The notes under the pieces: generated by a model | Told to the model about the DNA's origin: nothing | Databases searched by the model: none | What the model saw: only the letters and a program-made list of their open reading frames with translations | Shown here: piece after piece, positions 1-6,094 of the stretch | Numbering within the stretch: position 1 is the first letter of the stretch | How the letters are laid out: each line of letters opens with the position of its first letter | Program-made: the position numbers and the translations under genes | DNA from: Clostridiales bacterium UBA1779 | GTDB lineage: Bacteria > Bacillota > Clostridia > Oscillospirales > CAG-272 | Direction of reading: 5' to 3' | DNA length: 6,116 bases | NCBI GenBank assembly: GCA_002314565.1 | Contig: DCGL01000107.1 | Span: 1 to 6,116 of the forward strand

Positions 1-99
1 AATTTTACACAACCGGATTTCTTGAATTACTTTGGTATATTGCATATCGTATTTTACCAGTAACTCTACCGCTTTGACTCTTTTCTTGTATGGGAACAT
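1..99 (-). CDS. IS3-family transposase OrfA, N-terminal 33 codons (runs off window)
   Basis: This is an open frame on the minus strand from ATG at 99-97 to the window edge, with no stop in 33 codons. It begins MFPYKKRVKAVELLVKYD. That matches the N-terminus of IS3/IS150-type OrfA proteins, where a short basic start, an R-x-KAV-x-L-hydrophobic-KYD stretch and a second helix form the helix-turn-helix that binds the terminal repeats. AGGAG (111-107) sits 7 bases before the ATG and fixes the start. In the family, OrfA is joined to the DDE-domain OrfB by programmed -1 frameshifting; that part is outside the window. The residues after the second helix (EIRLCK) differ from the ELGYP-like motif I would expect, so the copy may be divergent or decaying. 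A short HTH regulator is a less likely alternative. Confidence 0.68.
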   Translation of the reverse strand, partial: MFPYKKRVKAVELLVKYDMQYTKVIQEIRLCKI

Positions 100-106
100 C
101 TGTTGA

Positions 107-111
107 CTCCT
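107..111 (-). promoter_or_regulatory. Ribosome binding site of the IS orfA
   Basis: AGGAG on the minus strand, 7 bases before the ATG at 99-97. It supports this short reading frame as a real gene start. Confidence 0.65.
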
Positions 112-199
112 AATTTAAGGTCCAACTTTTTGTCCGCACCTCGATCCGGCTACTTTGAAAAACTGATATATCAATTACCTTTATATTCTTTTGACACAA

Positions 200-230
200 A
201 TCCCGGGACGCCAAAACGGCGCCCCGGGAT
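200..230 (-). terminator. Intrinsic terminator of the DUF554-sbcD-sbcC operon, possibly bidirectional
   Basis: The hairpin has an 8-bp outer stem (200-207 with 223-230, containing CCCGGG), an inner 4-bp CGCC/GGCG stem (209-212 with 218-221) and a 5-base loop. The single non-Watson-Crick position (208/222) is A-C when transcribed rightward but G-U when transcribed leftward, so the stem is unbroken only in the sbcC-direction RNA. It begins 24 bases after the sbcC stop. The leftward U tract is modest (UUUGUGU). The rightward side has AGTTTTTAAT, so it may also stop transcription entering from the left. Confidence 0.85.
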
Positions 231-254
231 AGTTTTTAATTAATCGTTCAATTC

Positions 255-3200
255 TCACAACCCCACATCAATTTCAAACCGACTTCCGCCGGTCTTGTCC
301 TTGCTCACTTTGATTTTCTGAGGAATACTCATAAGCTCTTCCCTGTGGCTGATTACACCGACCAGCTTATTCGTGTTTGAGAGATTGATGAGAATGTCCA
401 TGGCACTTTCAATTGATTTTTTGTCAAGAGTGCCGAAGCCCTCGTCAATGAACAGTGATTCAATCTGGATGCCGCCGGAAAGGCGTGAAATCGTGTCAGA
501 GAGTCCGAGTGCAAGGGAGAGCGAGGCTTTGAAGCTTTCGCCTCCGGAAAGATTACCGACAGGTCTGTGCGTTCCGGTATAGTGGTCAATAACCTCAAGG
601 TTGAGGAAGGTGCTCCTTCTTCCGTCGCCGCTGCCGTTTTCGATTCTCTTGAGTTCATACTGACCGTCACTCATCAGCCGCAGGCGCGCATTGGCGGAGT
701 GCAGAATTCTGTCGAATCCCGCGCTCTGAACGTACTGTTCAAATGACACTTTATTGCCGTGAAGATTTCCTTCTGTAATGCGTGCAAGTCTGTTGACGGT
801 ATCGAATTCGCTGCAGCAGTTTTTGTAATCATCAATAAGTCTGATGATTTCAGACTTGATTTCATTATTCTGCTGCTTACGGTAAGCGAGAGAACTAATC
901 GTTCTGTCAAGGGCATCGCAGGCCTTTTTGTTTTCCGAAGCTGCTGCGTTCAATTCGGAAACGTCCGTCCTGATTTTCCCCTTTGCCGCTTTTTCTGCAA
1001 GCTTTACCGCGCCTTCATTTGAACTGAGCTTTTTATCAAAATCGGCAATCGTTCTTTCGTTTTTGGAAATGGCGGTATCGCTTACGTTAAAGACGGAAAA
1101 TTCATCCGCATCTGCAAAGCCGTTTTTGGTGATGAGAGTTTTATACTCCTTCTCAGCTTTGGAAGCATTTGCGATTTCCGTTTTCAACGACTCTTCAAGC
1201 GTTCTGATTGCGGCTTCAACCGAAGCCTTTTCTTTTTCACAGACGTTCTTTCTGTCGGTACAGGCTTTGATTTCGGCATTGATAGATTCGGCGGCTTTGT
1301 TTTCCGCTTCAATCTGAACTTCGGCTTCAGCCCAGGTTCTGAAGGGCAGCTTCTCGCAGGATGAAAGCCGTCCGTTGTCAGCAGAAAGCATGTTGGTCAA
1401 TTCCGAAATTCTGTTCTGAAGCCAGGCTTTCGTTTCTTTCACCTTACCGGATAATACGTCTTCAGCATCAATTAAGCTTTCCTTTGCTGCTTCAAGTTTT
1501 CTGCAGTCTTCTTCAAGTGCGGATTTGGTTTTCGAAATTGACTGCAATTCCGCTGCATTCTTTTCACGTGCAGAAACAATAGCTGCAGTTATCTCCTCTA
1601 TACTGCTGTTTTGGTCAAGCGGCATCAAAGCCTCTGCCAGTATGGCAATTCCGTCTTTTACAAGCCCTGCCTTCTGAGTCTCTACCTTAGCATTGGCAGA
1701 CGAGGCGGCGTTTGCATCGGAATCTTTCTTTTCTCTGTGGTTGTCAAGCTCCTTCTTCAGAACGTTGACCTGCTCTTCGGTCACGGAATCCGAAGACAGT
1801 TTTGCGGGATTTGGATGATGAACGGAGCCGCAAACGGGACAGGGCAGATTTTCTTCAAGCTTTGACGCAAGGATTCCGGCGCGGTTGTTTTCAAGCTTTC
1901 TTTCAGCTTCATCGTAAGCCGAGCTTGCCTTATCAAAAGCCTCTCTGGATTTAATGAAATTCTGCTGCAGTTTCCCAAGCTCCCTTACTGCATTTTCGTA
2001 TTCACCGACAGCGGTATCCAGATAATCGCGGATTTTTCCGCTTTGGGCATTGAGCTTCTCTTCAGCGCCTTTTACGCGAGCCAGTTCTTCGGGCTTTTTT
2101 TCAAGAGAAGCCGTAATTTTTTTCTGTTCGGCAATTTCCTTTTCGAGCTTCTTTTCTGTGTCAAGAATTGCCTTTTCTTTGGCTTTATGTTCGTTGATTT
2201 CGCTTGTCAAACCGGATATTTCTTTGCAAAGTGCGTCCCGGAGCGTATATTTTTCGCGGTCCCCGGAAATCAGCGTTGCATTCTTCGCCGCCTTTTCCGC
2301 ATCGGGCTTCTTCTTCTCTGCGGCTTCAAGTGACTTTTCTGCAGCTTTGAGATTTTTTTCGACCGCAGCCAGCGCTTCTTCCTCTGCCCTTAGCTGTGCT
2401 TTGCGTTCTTCAAGCTGCTTTCCTGCCTTGAGAAATTCGGTATATGCGGGATTTACGTTTCTGACAGCTTTTTTCTGTTTTTCGACGGTTTCCTTCAGCA
2501 AATCGATCTGCGGCTTTTCGGCTTCAAGTCCGGCCTTCTCGGAAAGGCATTTTTCAAGATTGTCAAGAGACTTATTGTCAAGATTTGCCTTTTCAACAGC
2601 TGCAGCTAGCCGGATTTTTTCCTTTTCGGCAGTCTTTCTTGCCTTATCCGTCTCGCTGTACCTTTCTTCATCTTCTTTCGCAAGTTCATCAACGATGGCA
2701 AGCATATCATCCGTATTTCCGAGCGACTTGTTGGTACGGATAACGTTCTGCATATCCGAAAGCTTTTCGCTCACCGCCGACCCGTCTGCCGCCTTGATTT
2801 TCAAATAACCGTCGATAATTCTTGAAAGCGTCCGCTCGAGCTCGTCTTTGACTTTTGAGGCTTTGACGCTGAGTATTCTGCCCAGAGAATCATATTTTGA
2901 GGTCAGAAGAATTTTTCTGAGAATCTCGGTTCTGTCATCGGTTGATGCATTAAGCAGCTCAAGGAATTCACCCTGGGCAATCATTGCCATCTGCTTGAAC
3001 TGATCCTTGTTTATACCGAGCAGCTCTTCCATAGCCGCTTTTGTATCTCTTTTTTTCGTGCCCAGAATCTTGTCTCCGCAGCGGAAATCAACGCTGTCGC
3101 TGTCCGGAGTTCTTTTAATTGTGTATATTTTCCCCTGATGCGAAAACTCAAACTCGACAAAGCTTTTCGTCCTCTTTTCTGAAAACTCGCATTTGAGGTC

Positions 3201-3395
3201 TTCGGCTTTTCTGCGGCTGATTGTTGCTTCGCCGAACAGAGCAAAGCAGATGGCGTCAAAAATCATGGTTTTTCCGGCGCCCGTGTCACCGCAAATCAGG
3301 AAAAGTCCTTTGGAATCAAACTGTGCGAAATCTATTACAGGCATCGTGGAAGCATACGGCCCGAATGCACTTATCGTCAGCTTCAGAGGTTTCAT
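255..3395 (-). CDS. sbcC: SbcC: Rad50-type ATPase subunit of the SbcCD DNA nuclease
   Basis: This is the SMC-like ATPase that clamps DNA ends and, with SbcD, cleaves hairpins, palindromes and protein-blocked ends in an ATP-dependent way in the cytoplasm. At 1046 aa it is close to the E. coli protein. The N-terminal ATPase lobe carries Walker A GDTGAGKT (36-43, K42) and the Q-loop MIAQGEF (Q141). Long Lys/Glu/Ala-rich coiled coils follow at roughly 170-515 and 525-890, hinged by the zinc hook CPVC (C519, C522), almost exactly mid-protein. The C-terminal lobe has the signature LSGGE (949-953), Walker B LFIDE (981-985) with D-loop GTLD, and the switch histidine H1017. No motif is missing, so the protein should be active. 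The ATG overlaps the sbcD stop (ATGA), and the start MKPLKLTISAFGPY is the usual family start. Confidence 0.97.
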   Translation of the reverse strand: MKPLKLTISAFGPYASTMPVIDFAQFDSKGLFLICGDTGAGKTMIFDAICFALFGEATISRRKAEDLKCEFSEKRTKSFVEFEFSHQGKIYTIKRTPDSDSVDFRCGDKILGTKKRDTKAAMEELLGINKDQFKQMAMIAQGEFLELLNASTDDRTEILRKILLTSKYDSLGRILSVKASKVKDELERTLSRIIDGYLKIKAADGSAVSEKLSDMQNVIRTNKSLGNTDDMLAIVDELAKEDEERYSETDKARKTAEKEKIRLAAAVEKANLDNKSLDNLEKCLSEKAGLEAEKPQIDLLKETVEKQKKAVRNVNPAYTEFLKAGKQLEERKAQLRAEEEALAAVEKNLKAAEKSLEAAEKKKPDAEKAAKNATLISGDREKYTLRDALCKEISGLTSEINEHKAKEKAILDTEKKLEKEIAEQKKITASLEKKPEELARVKGAEEKLNAQSGKIRDYLDTAVGEYENAVRELGKLQQNFIKSREAFDKASSAYDEAERKLENNRAGILASKLEENLPCPVCGSVHHPNPAKLSSDSVTEEQVNVLKKELDNHREKKDSDANAASSANAKVETQKAGLVKDGIAILAEALMPLDQNSSIEEITAAIVSAREKNAAELQSISKTKSALEEDCRKLEAAKESLIDAEDVLSGKVKETKAWLQNRISELTNMLSADNGRLSSCEKLPFRTWAEAEVQIEAENKAAESINAEIKACTDRKNVCEKEKASVEAAIRTLEESLKTEIANASKAEKEYKTLITKNGFADADEFSVFNVSDTAISKNERTIADFDKKLSSNEGAVKLAEKAAKGKIRTDVSELNAAASENKKACDALDRTISSLAYRKQQNNEIKSEIIRLIDDYKNCCSEFDTVNRLARITEGNLHGNKVSFEQYVQSAGFDRILHSANARLRLMSDGQYELKRIENGSGDGRRSTFLNLEVIDHYTGTHRPVGNLSGGESFKASLSLALGLSDTISRLSGGIQIESLFIDEGFGTLDKKSIESAMDILINLSNTNKLVGVISHREELMSIPQKIKVSKDKTGGSRFEIDVGL

Positions 3396-4537
3396 GATAT
3401 GATTCCCGCCTCCTTTGCCGCTTCGTTCATTATTTCCTTCTCTTTTTGTGTCATATCCTCATTGAAAAACTGTCTGTAGAAATCGTTGAAGAGCTCCTCA
3501 AAGGGCCTTTCGCTTTCATCTTCGGTAAGCTGCTGCAAAACGACGTCTCCGAGTTCATCCTTCCGATACACAACCTGAAGAACGTTCGGATAAACGGTGC
3601 GCAGGGTCCCCATGGGATTTGCGGCCTCCGTCTCGTCTGTCAGAGTCACGTAAACAAAATCATCAGGATATTTTACGTTTTCTATTTTTGTAAGTATGCC
3701 AAGTTCGCCCTCAAGCAGGCGTATGTCGCGCAGGGGTTCAAGTCCGACAAGTTCAATATTCACCTGCCCTTTTTCGCCAAGAGTAATAAGCGGAACGGTT
3801 TTCGTGTTCAGAGCTTCGGTTTTTGAATACTTCAGTATCGAGCCGGAGTATCTCACCGTCTCTCTTCCGACCGCCTGAGGAGCGTGGATGTGACCGAGGG
3901 CAGTATAATCGAACTTATCATAGCATCTGTAGCTTATCTGCTCAACGGTCCCGACCGTCTTTGCCTCAATACCCTCGGAGCCCGCCATTTCAGGACTGCC
4001 GGAACCGACGACAAACTGATGGGAAATGCAGACGTTCCGTTCGTCGGTATTAATATCGGCATGATTTATTACCGTTTTCACGGCTGCTTCGTAAGAATCG
4101 ATTTCTTCGTCCCTGTAGTATGACGCGACCTCAGACGATTTGACAAAAGGAAGCATATATACGTTTACTTTGCCGAATTCATCTTCGAACGTTTCACATT
4201 CGAGCTTCCCGTTGAAAACCGAAGATATATAAATGCCGTTTGACCTGAGCAGCGGACTTGCAAAGTTCAGCCTTTCATCGGAATCGTGATTTCCGCTGAT
4301 CATACAGACTCTGACTTTCATCTTTGCCAGCGAACAAAGAAAGTCATTCAGAACCTTTACGGCTGCTTCGCTCGGTATGCTTCTGTCATAAACGTCCCCT
4401 GCTATCAATACGCAGTCAACTTTTTTATCCGTTATTATTTCCCTGATTTTTTCAAGAATGAACTTCTGATCGTCAAGTAATGAGAAATCCTGCAGATCCT
4501 TACCGATATGCAGGTCACCGAGATGTAAGAATTTCAT
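3392..4537 (-). CDS. sbcD: SbcD: Mre11-type metallophosphoesterase nuclease subunit of SbcCD
   Basis: This is the Mn2+-dependent nuclease partner of SbcC, with double-strand exonuclease and single-strand/hairpin endonuclease activity. The 381-aa length is slightly below the roughly 400 aa of E. coli SbcD. All calcineurin-like phosphoesterase motifs are visible: GDLHIG (D8, H10), GDVYDR (D48), GNHDS (N83, H84 and following D85), SHQF (H173) and GHIHAPQ (H216, H218). The C-terminal third (about 275-381) fits the capping and SbcC-binding region but has no motif I can name. AAGGAG (4544-4549) lies 6 bases before the ATG, and the family-typical MKFLHLGDLHIG start agrees with it. The gene follows the DUF554 gene after 48 bases and overlaps sbcC by 4 bases, consistent with coupled translation of the two subunits. 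Confidence 0.97.
   Translation of the reverse strand: MKFLHLGDLHIGKDLQDFSLLDDQKFILEKIREIITDKKVDCVLIAGDVYDRSIPSEAAVKVLNDFLCSLAKMKVRVCMISGNHDSDERLNFASPLLRSNGIYISSVFNGKLECETFEDEFGKVNVYMLPFVKSSEVASYYRDEEIDSYEAAVKTVINHADINTDERNVCISHQFVVGSGSPEMAGSEGIEAKTVGTVEQISYRCYDKFDYTALGHIHAPQAVGRETVRYSGSILKYSKTEALNTKTVPLITLGEKGQVNIELVGLEPLRDIRLLEGELGILTKIENVKYPDDFVYVTLTDETEAANPMGTLRTVYPNVLQVVYRKDELGDVVLQQLTEDESERPFEELFNDFYRQFFNEDMTQKEKEIMNEAAKEAGIIS
3409..3414 (-). promoter_or_regulatory. Probable sbcC ribosome binding site inside the sbcD 3' end, widely spaced
   Basis: AGGAGG (minus strand) lies within the last codons of sbcD, but 13 bases before the sbcC ATG, longer than the usual 5-9. No in-frame start with better spacing exists, and the protein start is family-typical. 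With the ATGA overlap this suggests that sbcC is translated mainly by ribosomes finishing sbcD (inference). Confidence 0.55.
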
Positions 4538-4543
4538 AAAAGA

Positions 4544-4549
4544 CTCCTT
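4544..4549 (-). promoter_or_regulatory. sbcD ribosome binding site
   Basis: AAGGAG on the minus strand, 6 bases before the ATG, in the 48-base gap after the DUF554 gene. The gap holds no hairpin with a U tract, so nothing in it suggests termination between the two genes. Confidence 0.8.
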
Positions 4550-4585
4550 CTTCCGCTGAACAGAATGATGAATGCACTTTAATAA

Positions 4586-5314
4586 TTATGAAAAAATCGG
4601 CAGATAAGCCGCAATAACGGCTAATATCAGCGCGGGCAGAAGATTTGCCACACGAACCTTTTTCCCGAAAACAAGATTTATTCCTACGCAGAAAATGAGG
4701 ATGGAGCCCACAAGTGACAGATATGACATTGACAGGTCGCTCATTCCGCTGATGAAAAATTTCGCAAGCAAAGTGACTCCGCCTTCAAGAATGAATACCG
4801 GCAGGGCTGAGAAGATACTTCCCTTTCCTTCAGAGGCCGTCATCACTATGATGATGATAAAATCAAGAATGGTCTTTACGGCAAGGATTGTAAAATCCCC
4901 TTTGGTTCCGTCTTCAATTGAACCGATAATGGCCATCGCTCCTATGCAAACGGTAAACGATGCGTTCAGAAAAGCGTCAACGAAGTTCTTGTCCCTCGCA
5001 TTCCCCGTTTTGCGCTTGAGCCATTCTGCAAATTTTTCAAAAAGGCCTTCGATGTTGACGATTTCTCCGATAAGTGCCCCCAGAGCCAGACAGATTGTGA
5101 TAAGCATGGCTTTGCCGCCGGTAATTACTCCTCCGTCATCTACGGTGAGCATACCTTCCATAGCTCCGGCTATACCGATAAACAGTACAGAAATTCCGCA
5201 GGCACGAGTCAGCGTCTCCTGATGCCTTTCTTTTAATAATTTCCCGAAAAAGTGACCGATTATTCCTCCGGCCACTATTCCCGCCGTATTGATAATTGTA
5301 CCGAGTCCGAACAT
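4586..5314 (-). CDS. DUF554 family integral membrane protein (YdfK/YqgA-like), function unknown
   Basis: A 242-aa hydrophobic protein recognised as DUF554 from its start (GLGTIINTAGIVAGGIIG, 3-20), the central GSIEDGTKGDF segment (131-141), and the C-terminal NLLPALILA segment (224-232). Hydrophobic stretches suggest about six to eight membrane segments: roughly 4-24, 40-56, 66-88, 114-132, 143-160, 168-188, 197-217 and 222-241. Small Gly-rich stretches in several of them suggest tight helix packing. The loop around 91-110 is charged (EKFAEWLKRKTGNARDKN). No signal peptide or catalytic motif is evident. The family is widespread in Firmicutes and Proteobacteria and has no established biochemical role; a transporter or channel is a guess from topology only. 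Only a weak AGG precedes the ATG by 7 bases, but the start fits the family. It is the first gene of the probable operon with sbcD and sbcC. Confidence 0.9.
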   Translation of the reverse strand: MFGLGTIINTAGIVAGGIIGHFFGKLLKERHQETLTRACGISVLFIGIAGAMEGMLTVDDGGVITGGKAMLITICLALGALIGEIVNIEGLFEKFAEWLKRKTGNARDKNFVDAFLNASFTVCIGAMAIIGSIEDGTKGDFTILAVKTILDFIIIIVMTASEGKGSIFSALPVFILEGGVTLLAKFFISGMSDLSMSYLSLVGSILIFCVGINLVFGKKVRVANLLPALILAVIAAYLPIFS

Positions 5315-5418
5315 AACTTAACCTGTTTCTTTTGCTTCTTGAAATTCAAAGTCTTATTTCTGATAAAAACTTTTAACAATATTTCAAAGCAAGTAATGTA
5401 TTATTTATTCAATCATAT

Positions 5419-5447
5419 ATTATACTTAACTACGGTGTTTTTTTCAA
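5419..5447 (-). promoter_or_regulatory. Sigma-70/SigA promoter of the DUF554-sbcD-sbcC operon
   Basis: Read on the minus strand: -35 TTGAAA (5447-5442), a 17-base spacer, and -10 TATAAT (5424-5419). The -35 differs from consensus at one base. Predicted transcription start is near 5412, giving a leader of about 97 bases before the DUF554 ATG. No comparable promoter was noticed in the 48 bases before sbcD, so this one probably also serves sbcD and sbcC. Confidence 0.8.
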
Positions 5448-5472
5448 TAGAAAAGCCGTATTATTAACACCG
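5433..5472. repeat. Inverted repeat CGGTGTT / AACACCG around the operon -35 box
   Basis: CGGTGTT (5433-5439) and AACACCG (5466-5472) are perfect 7-base inverted copies with centres 33 bp apart, about three helical turns. One arm lies in the -35/-10 spacer and the other upstream of the -35, bracketing it. This geometry would suit a looping or dimeric regulator, but a 7-base match in AT-rich DNA can arise by chance. Confidence 0.3.
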
Positions 5473-5528
5473 GCAGACGGATTTTTTTCTCATAAGCTTT
5501 TCAGTAAAACGGAAGCGTCATTTAGGAA

Positions 5529-5557
5529 TTGACAATCTGATTTCACGATGTTATAAT
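5529..5557 (+). promoter_or_regulatory. Perfect-consensus sigma-70/SigA promoter of the zinc-ribbon gene
   Basis: TTGACA (5529-5534), a 17-base spacer and TATAAT (5552-5557) match the housekeeping consensus at all twelve positions. Predicted transcription start is near 5564, leaving a leader of about 75 bases. It is directed away from the sbcDC operon promoter, with about 81 bases between the two -35 boxes. Confidence 0.88.
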
Positions 5558-5617
5558 ATTTTTGCCAGTCATTTTTAATGCTACAGCCGAGGCTTCGACA
5601 TTAATGATTTTATTTTT

Positions 5618-5636
5618 TGCATTCAAGGAGAATGCA
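5618..5636 (+). promoter_or_regulatory. Stem-loop presenting the Shine-Dalgarno of the zinc-ribbon gene
   Basis: TGCATTC (5618-5624) and GAATGCA (5630-5636) are perfect inverted copies separated by AAGGA (5625-5629). In RNA they would form a 7-bp hairpin whose loop is the core of the SD AAGGAG (5625-5630), with the last SD base in the stem. The SD-to-ATG spacing is 8 bases. The hairpin ends 2 bases before the ATG. It could tune ribosome access, or the same DNA could be a small operator. Chance is possible. Confidence 0.5.
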
Positions 5637-5638
5637 TT

Positions 5639-6094
5639 ATGATCTATTTTACTTACGGAAAAAAGTCGTTCACCAAATTCCTGGGCTATTTCGGAGAAAA
5701 AACCGAATGCCCGCAGTGCGGAAAGTCATATTGCCGCAGCCTCGTCAGACATAATACCTGGGCTCATTTTGATGAAATTCCGCTTTTTCCCATTCGTTGC
5801 CAGTACATAATAATGTGTCCCATATGCGCCAACAGCAAAGTAGCCGAAAAGGCAGAAGCCAAGAAAATCGTCAGCGAGCAGTTGCATATGAATGAAGATC
5901 TGACCGTATACGGAAAAGACATTATCGCCAAACATCAGAAGGGCATATTCACCGCCGATACCAGCAAGGAACTCTGGGTCAGAGACAATAAGACCGGTGA
6001 AGAAATACTTGTTGCAGAAGGTATTTCCTCAATGCATATCAAAAAGCAGAAAAAATACCGCGGACTCAAGGAAATTAAGGTAACCAAAGAATAA
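5639..6094 (+). CDS. Small zinc-ribbon protein with an uncharacterised C-terminal domain
   Basis: A 151-aa soluble, basic protein. The N-terminal half has CPQC (C24, C27) and CPIC (C60, C63), the four-cysteine pattern of a zinc ribbon. Between them, HFDEIPLFPI (43-52) followed by an aromatic pair just before the second CxxC resembles the zinc_ribbon_15-type Pfam family (W/F-rich, IPLFP before the second knuckle). Extra cysteines at C32 and C54 are probably not ligands. A Lys/Glu/Ala-rich helix (about 66-80) links to a C-terminal part (about 88-151) with a repeated polar/beta-like pattern (KELWVRDNKTGEEILVAEGI) ending in a very basic tail. There is no signal peptide or membrane segment. AAGGAG 8 bases upstream and the consensus promoter support this start and real expression. 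The biochemical role is unknown; nucleic-acid or protein binding is an inference from the ribbon and basic charge. Confidence 0.85.
   Translation: MIYFTYGKKSFTKFLGYFGEKTECPQCGKSYCRSLVRHNTWAHFDEIPLFPIRCQYIIMCPICANSKVAEKAEAKKIVSEQLHMNEDLTVYGKDIIAKHQKGIFTADTSKELWVRDNKTGEEILVAEGISSMHIKKQKKYRGLKEIKVTKE

Larger units (their letters stand above)
1..143 (-). mobile_element. Left end of an IS3-family (IS150-like) insertion sequence, partial
   Basis: The start of a transposase gene (99 down to 1) is preceded on the minus strand by GGACAAAAAGTTGGACC (minus-strand reading of about 119-135), which resembles the terminal inverted repeats of IS150-group elements, where a run of A/T is followed by GTTGGAC. 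The outer tip is not certain. A TG dinucleotide at 138-137 is one candidate. Alignment to the usual IS150 repeat length would put the tip near 143. The rest of the element, its right repeat and the target duplication lie outside the window. It lies only about 57-62 bases beyond the end of the sbcDC terminator hairpin and points the same way as that operon. Confidence 0.62.
5315..5638. other. Divergent intergenic region, 324 bases, AT-rich
   Basis: This region holds the leftward promoter for the DUF554-sbcDC operon (5419-5447), the rightward promoter for the zinc-ribbon gene (5529-5557), an approximately 95-base leader on the left and an approximately 75-base leader on the right. I see no convincing small reading frame, tRNA or known riboswitch. 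The left leader is almost purely A/T with one short inverted repeat (TTGAA-A-TTCAA, 5339-5349). The 81 bases between the two -35 boxes hold one arm of an inverted repeat (5466-5472) and a T-run after a weak GC stem (5470-5488). Confidence 0.8.

Noticed and set aside
164..173. TGATATATCA, a perfect 10-bp palindrome between the IS end and the terminator
   Set aside because: Short, A/T-rich and not placed at any promoter I can identify; expected by chance.
2050..2808. A 252-codon plus-strand open frame, Ser/Phe/Ala-rich
   Set aside because: It lies wholly antisense to the sbcC coiled coil. The Ser/Phe/Ala richness is what Glu/Lys/Ala-rich coiled-coil codons give when read on the opposite strand. 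There is no SD and no recognisable domain.
4695..5222. A 175-codon plus-strand open frame
   Set aside because: It is antisense to the DUF554 gene, with no domain and composition explained by the opposite strand's codons. DUF554 is clearly the real gene.
5456..5490. CCGT...ACGG or CCG-GCAGA-CGG stem followed by a run of seven T, like a rightward terminator
   Set aside because: The stem is only 3-4 bp, and no plus-strand gene lies upstream that would need terminating.
5571..5606. Possible leader hairpin TTAATG (5575-5580) with CATTAA (5599-5604)
   Set aside because: Six A/T-rich pairs with an 18-base loop and no matching known riboswitch core; likely chance in AT-rich DNA.
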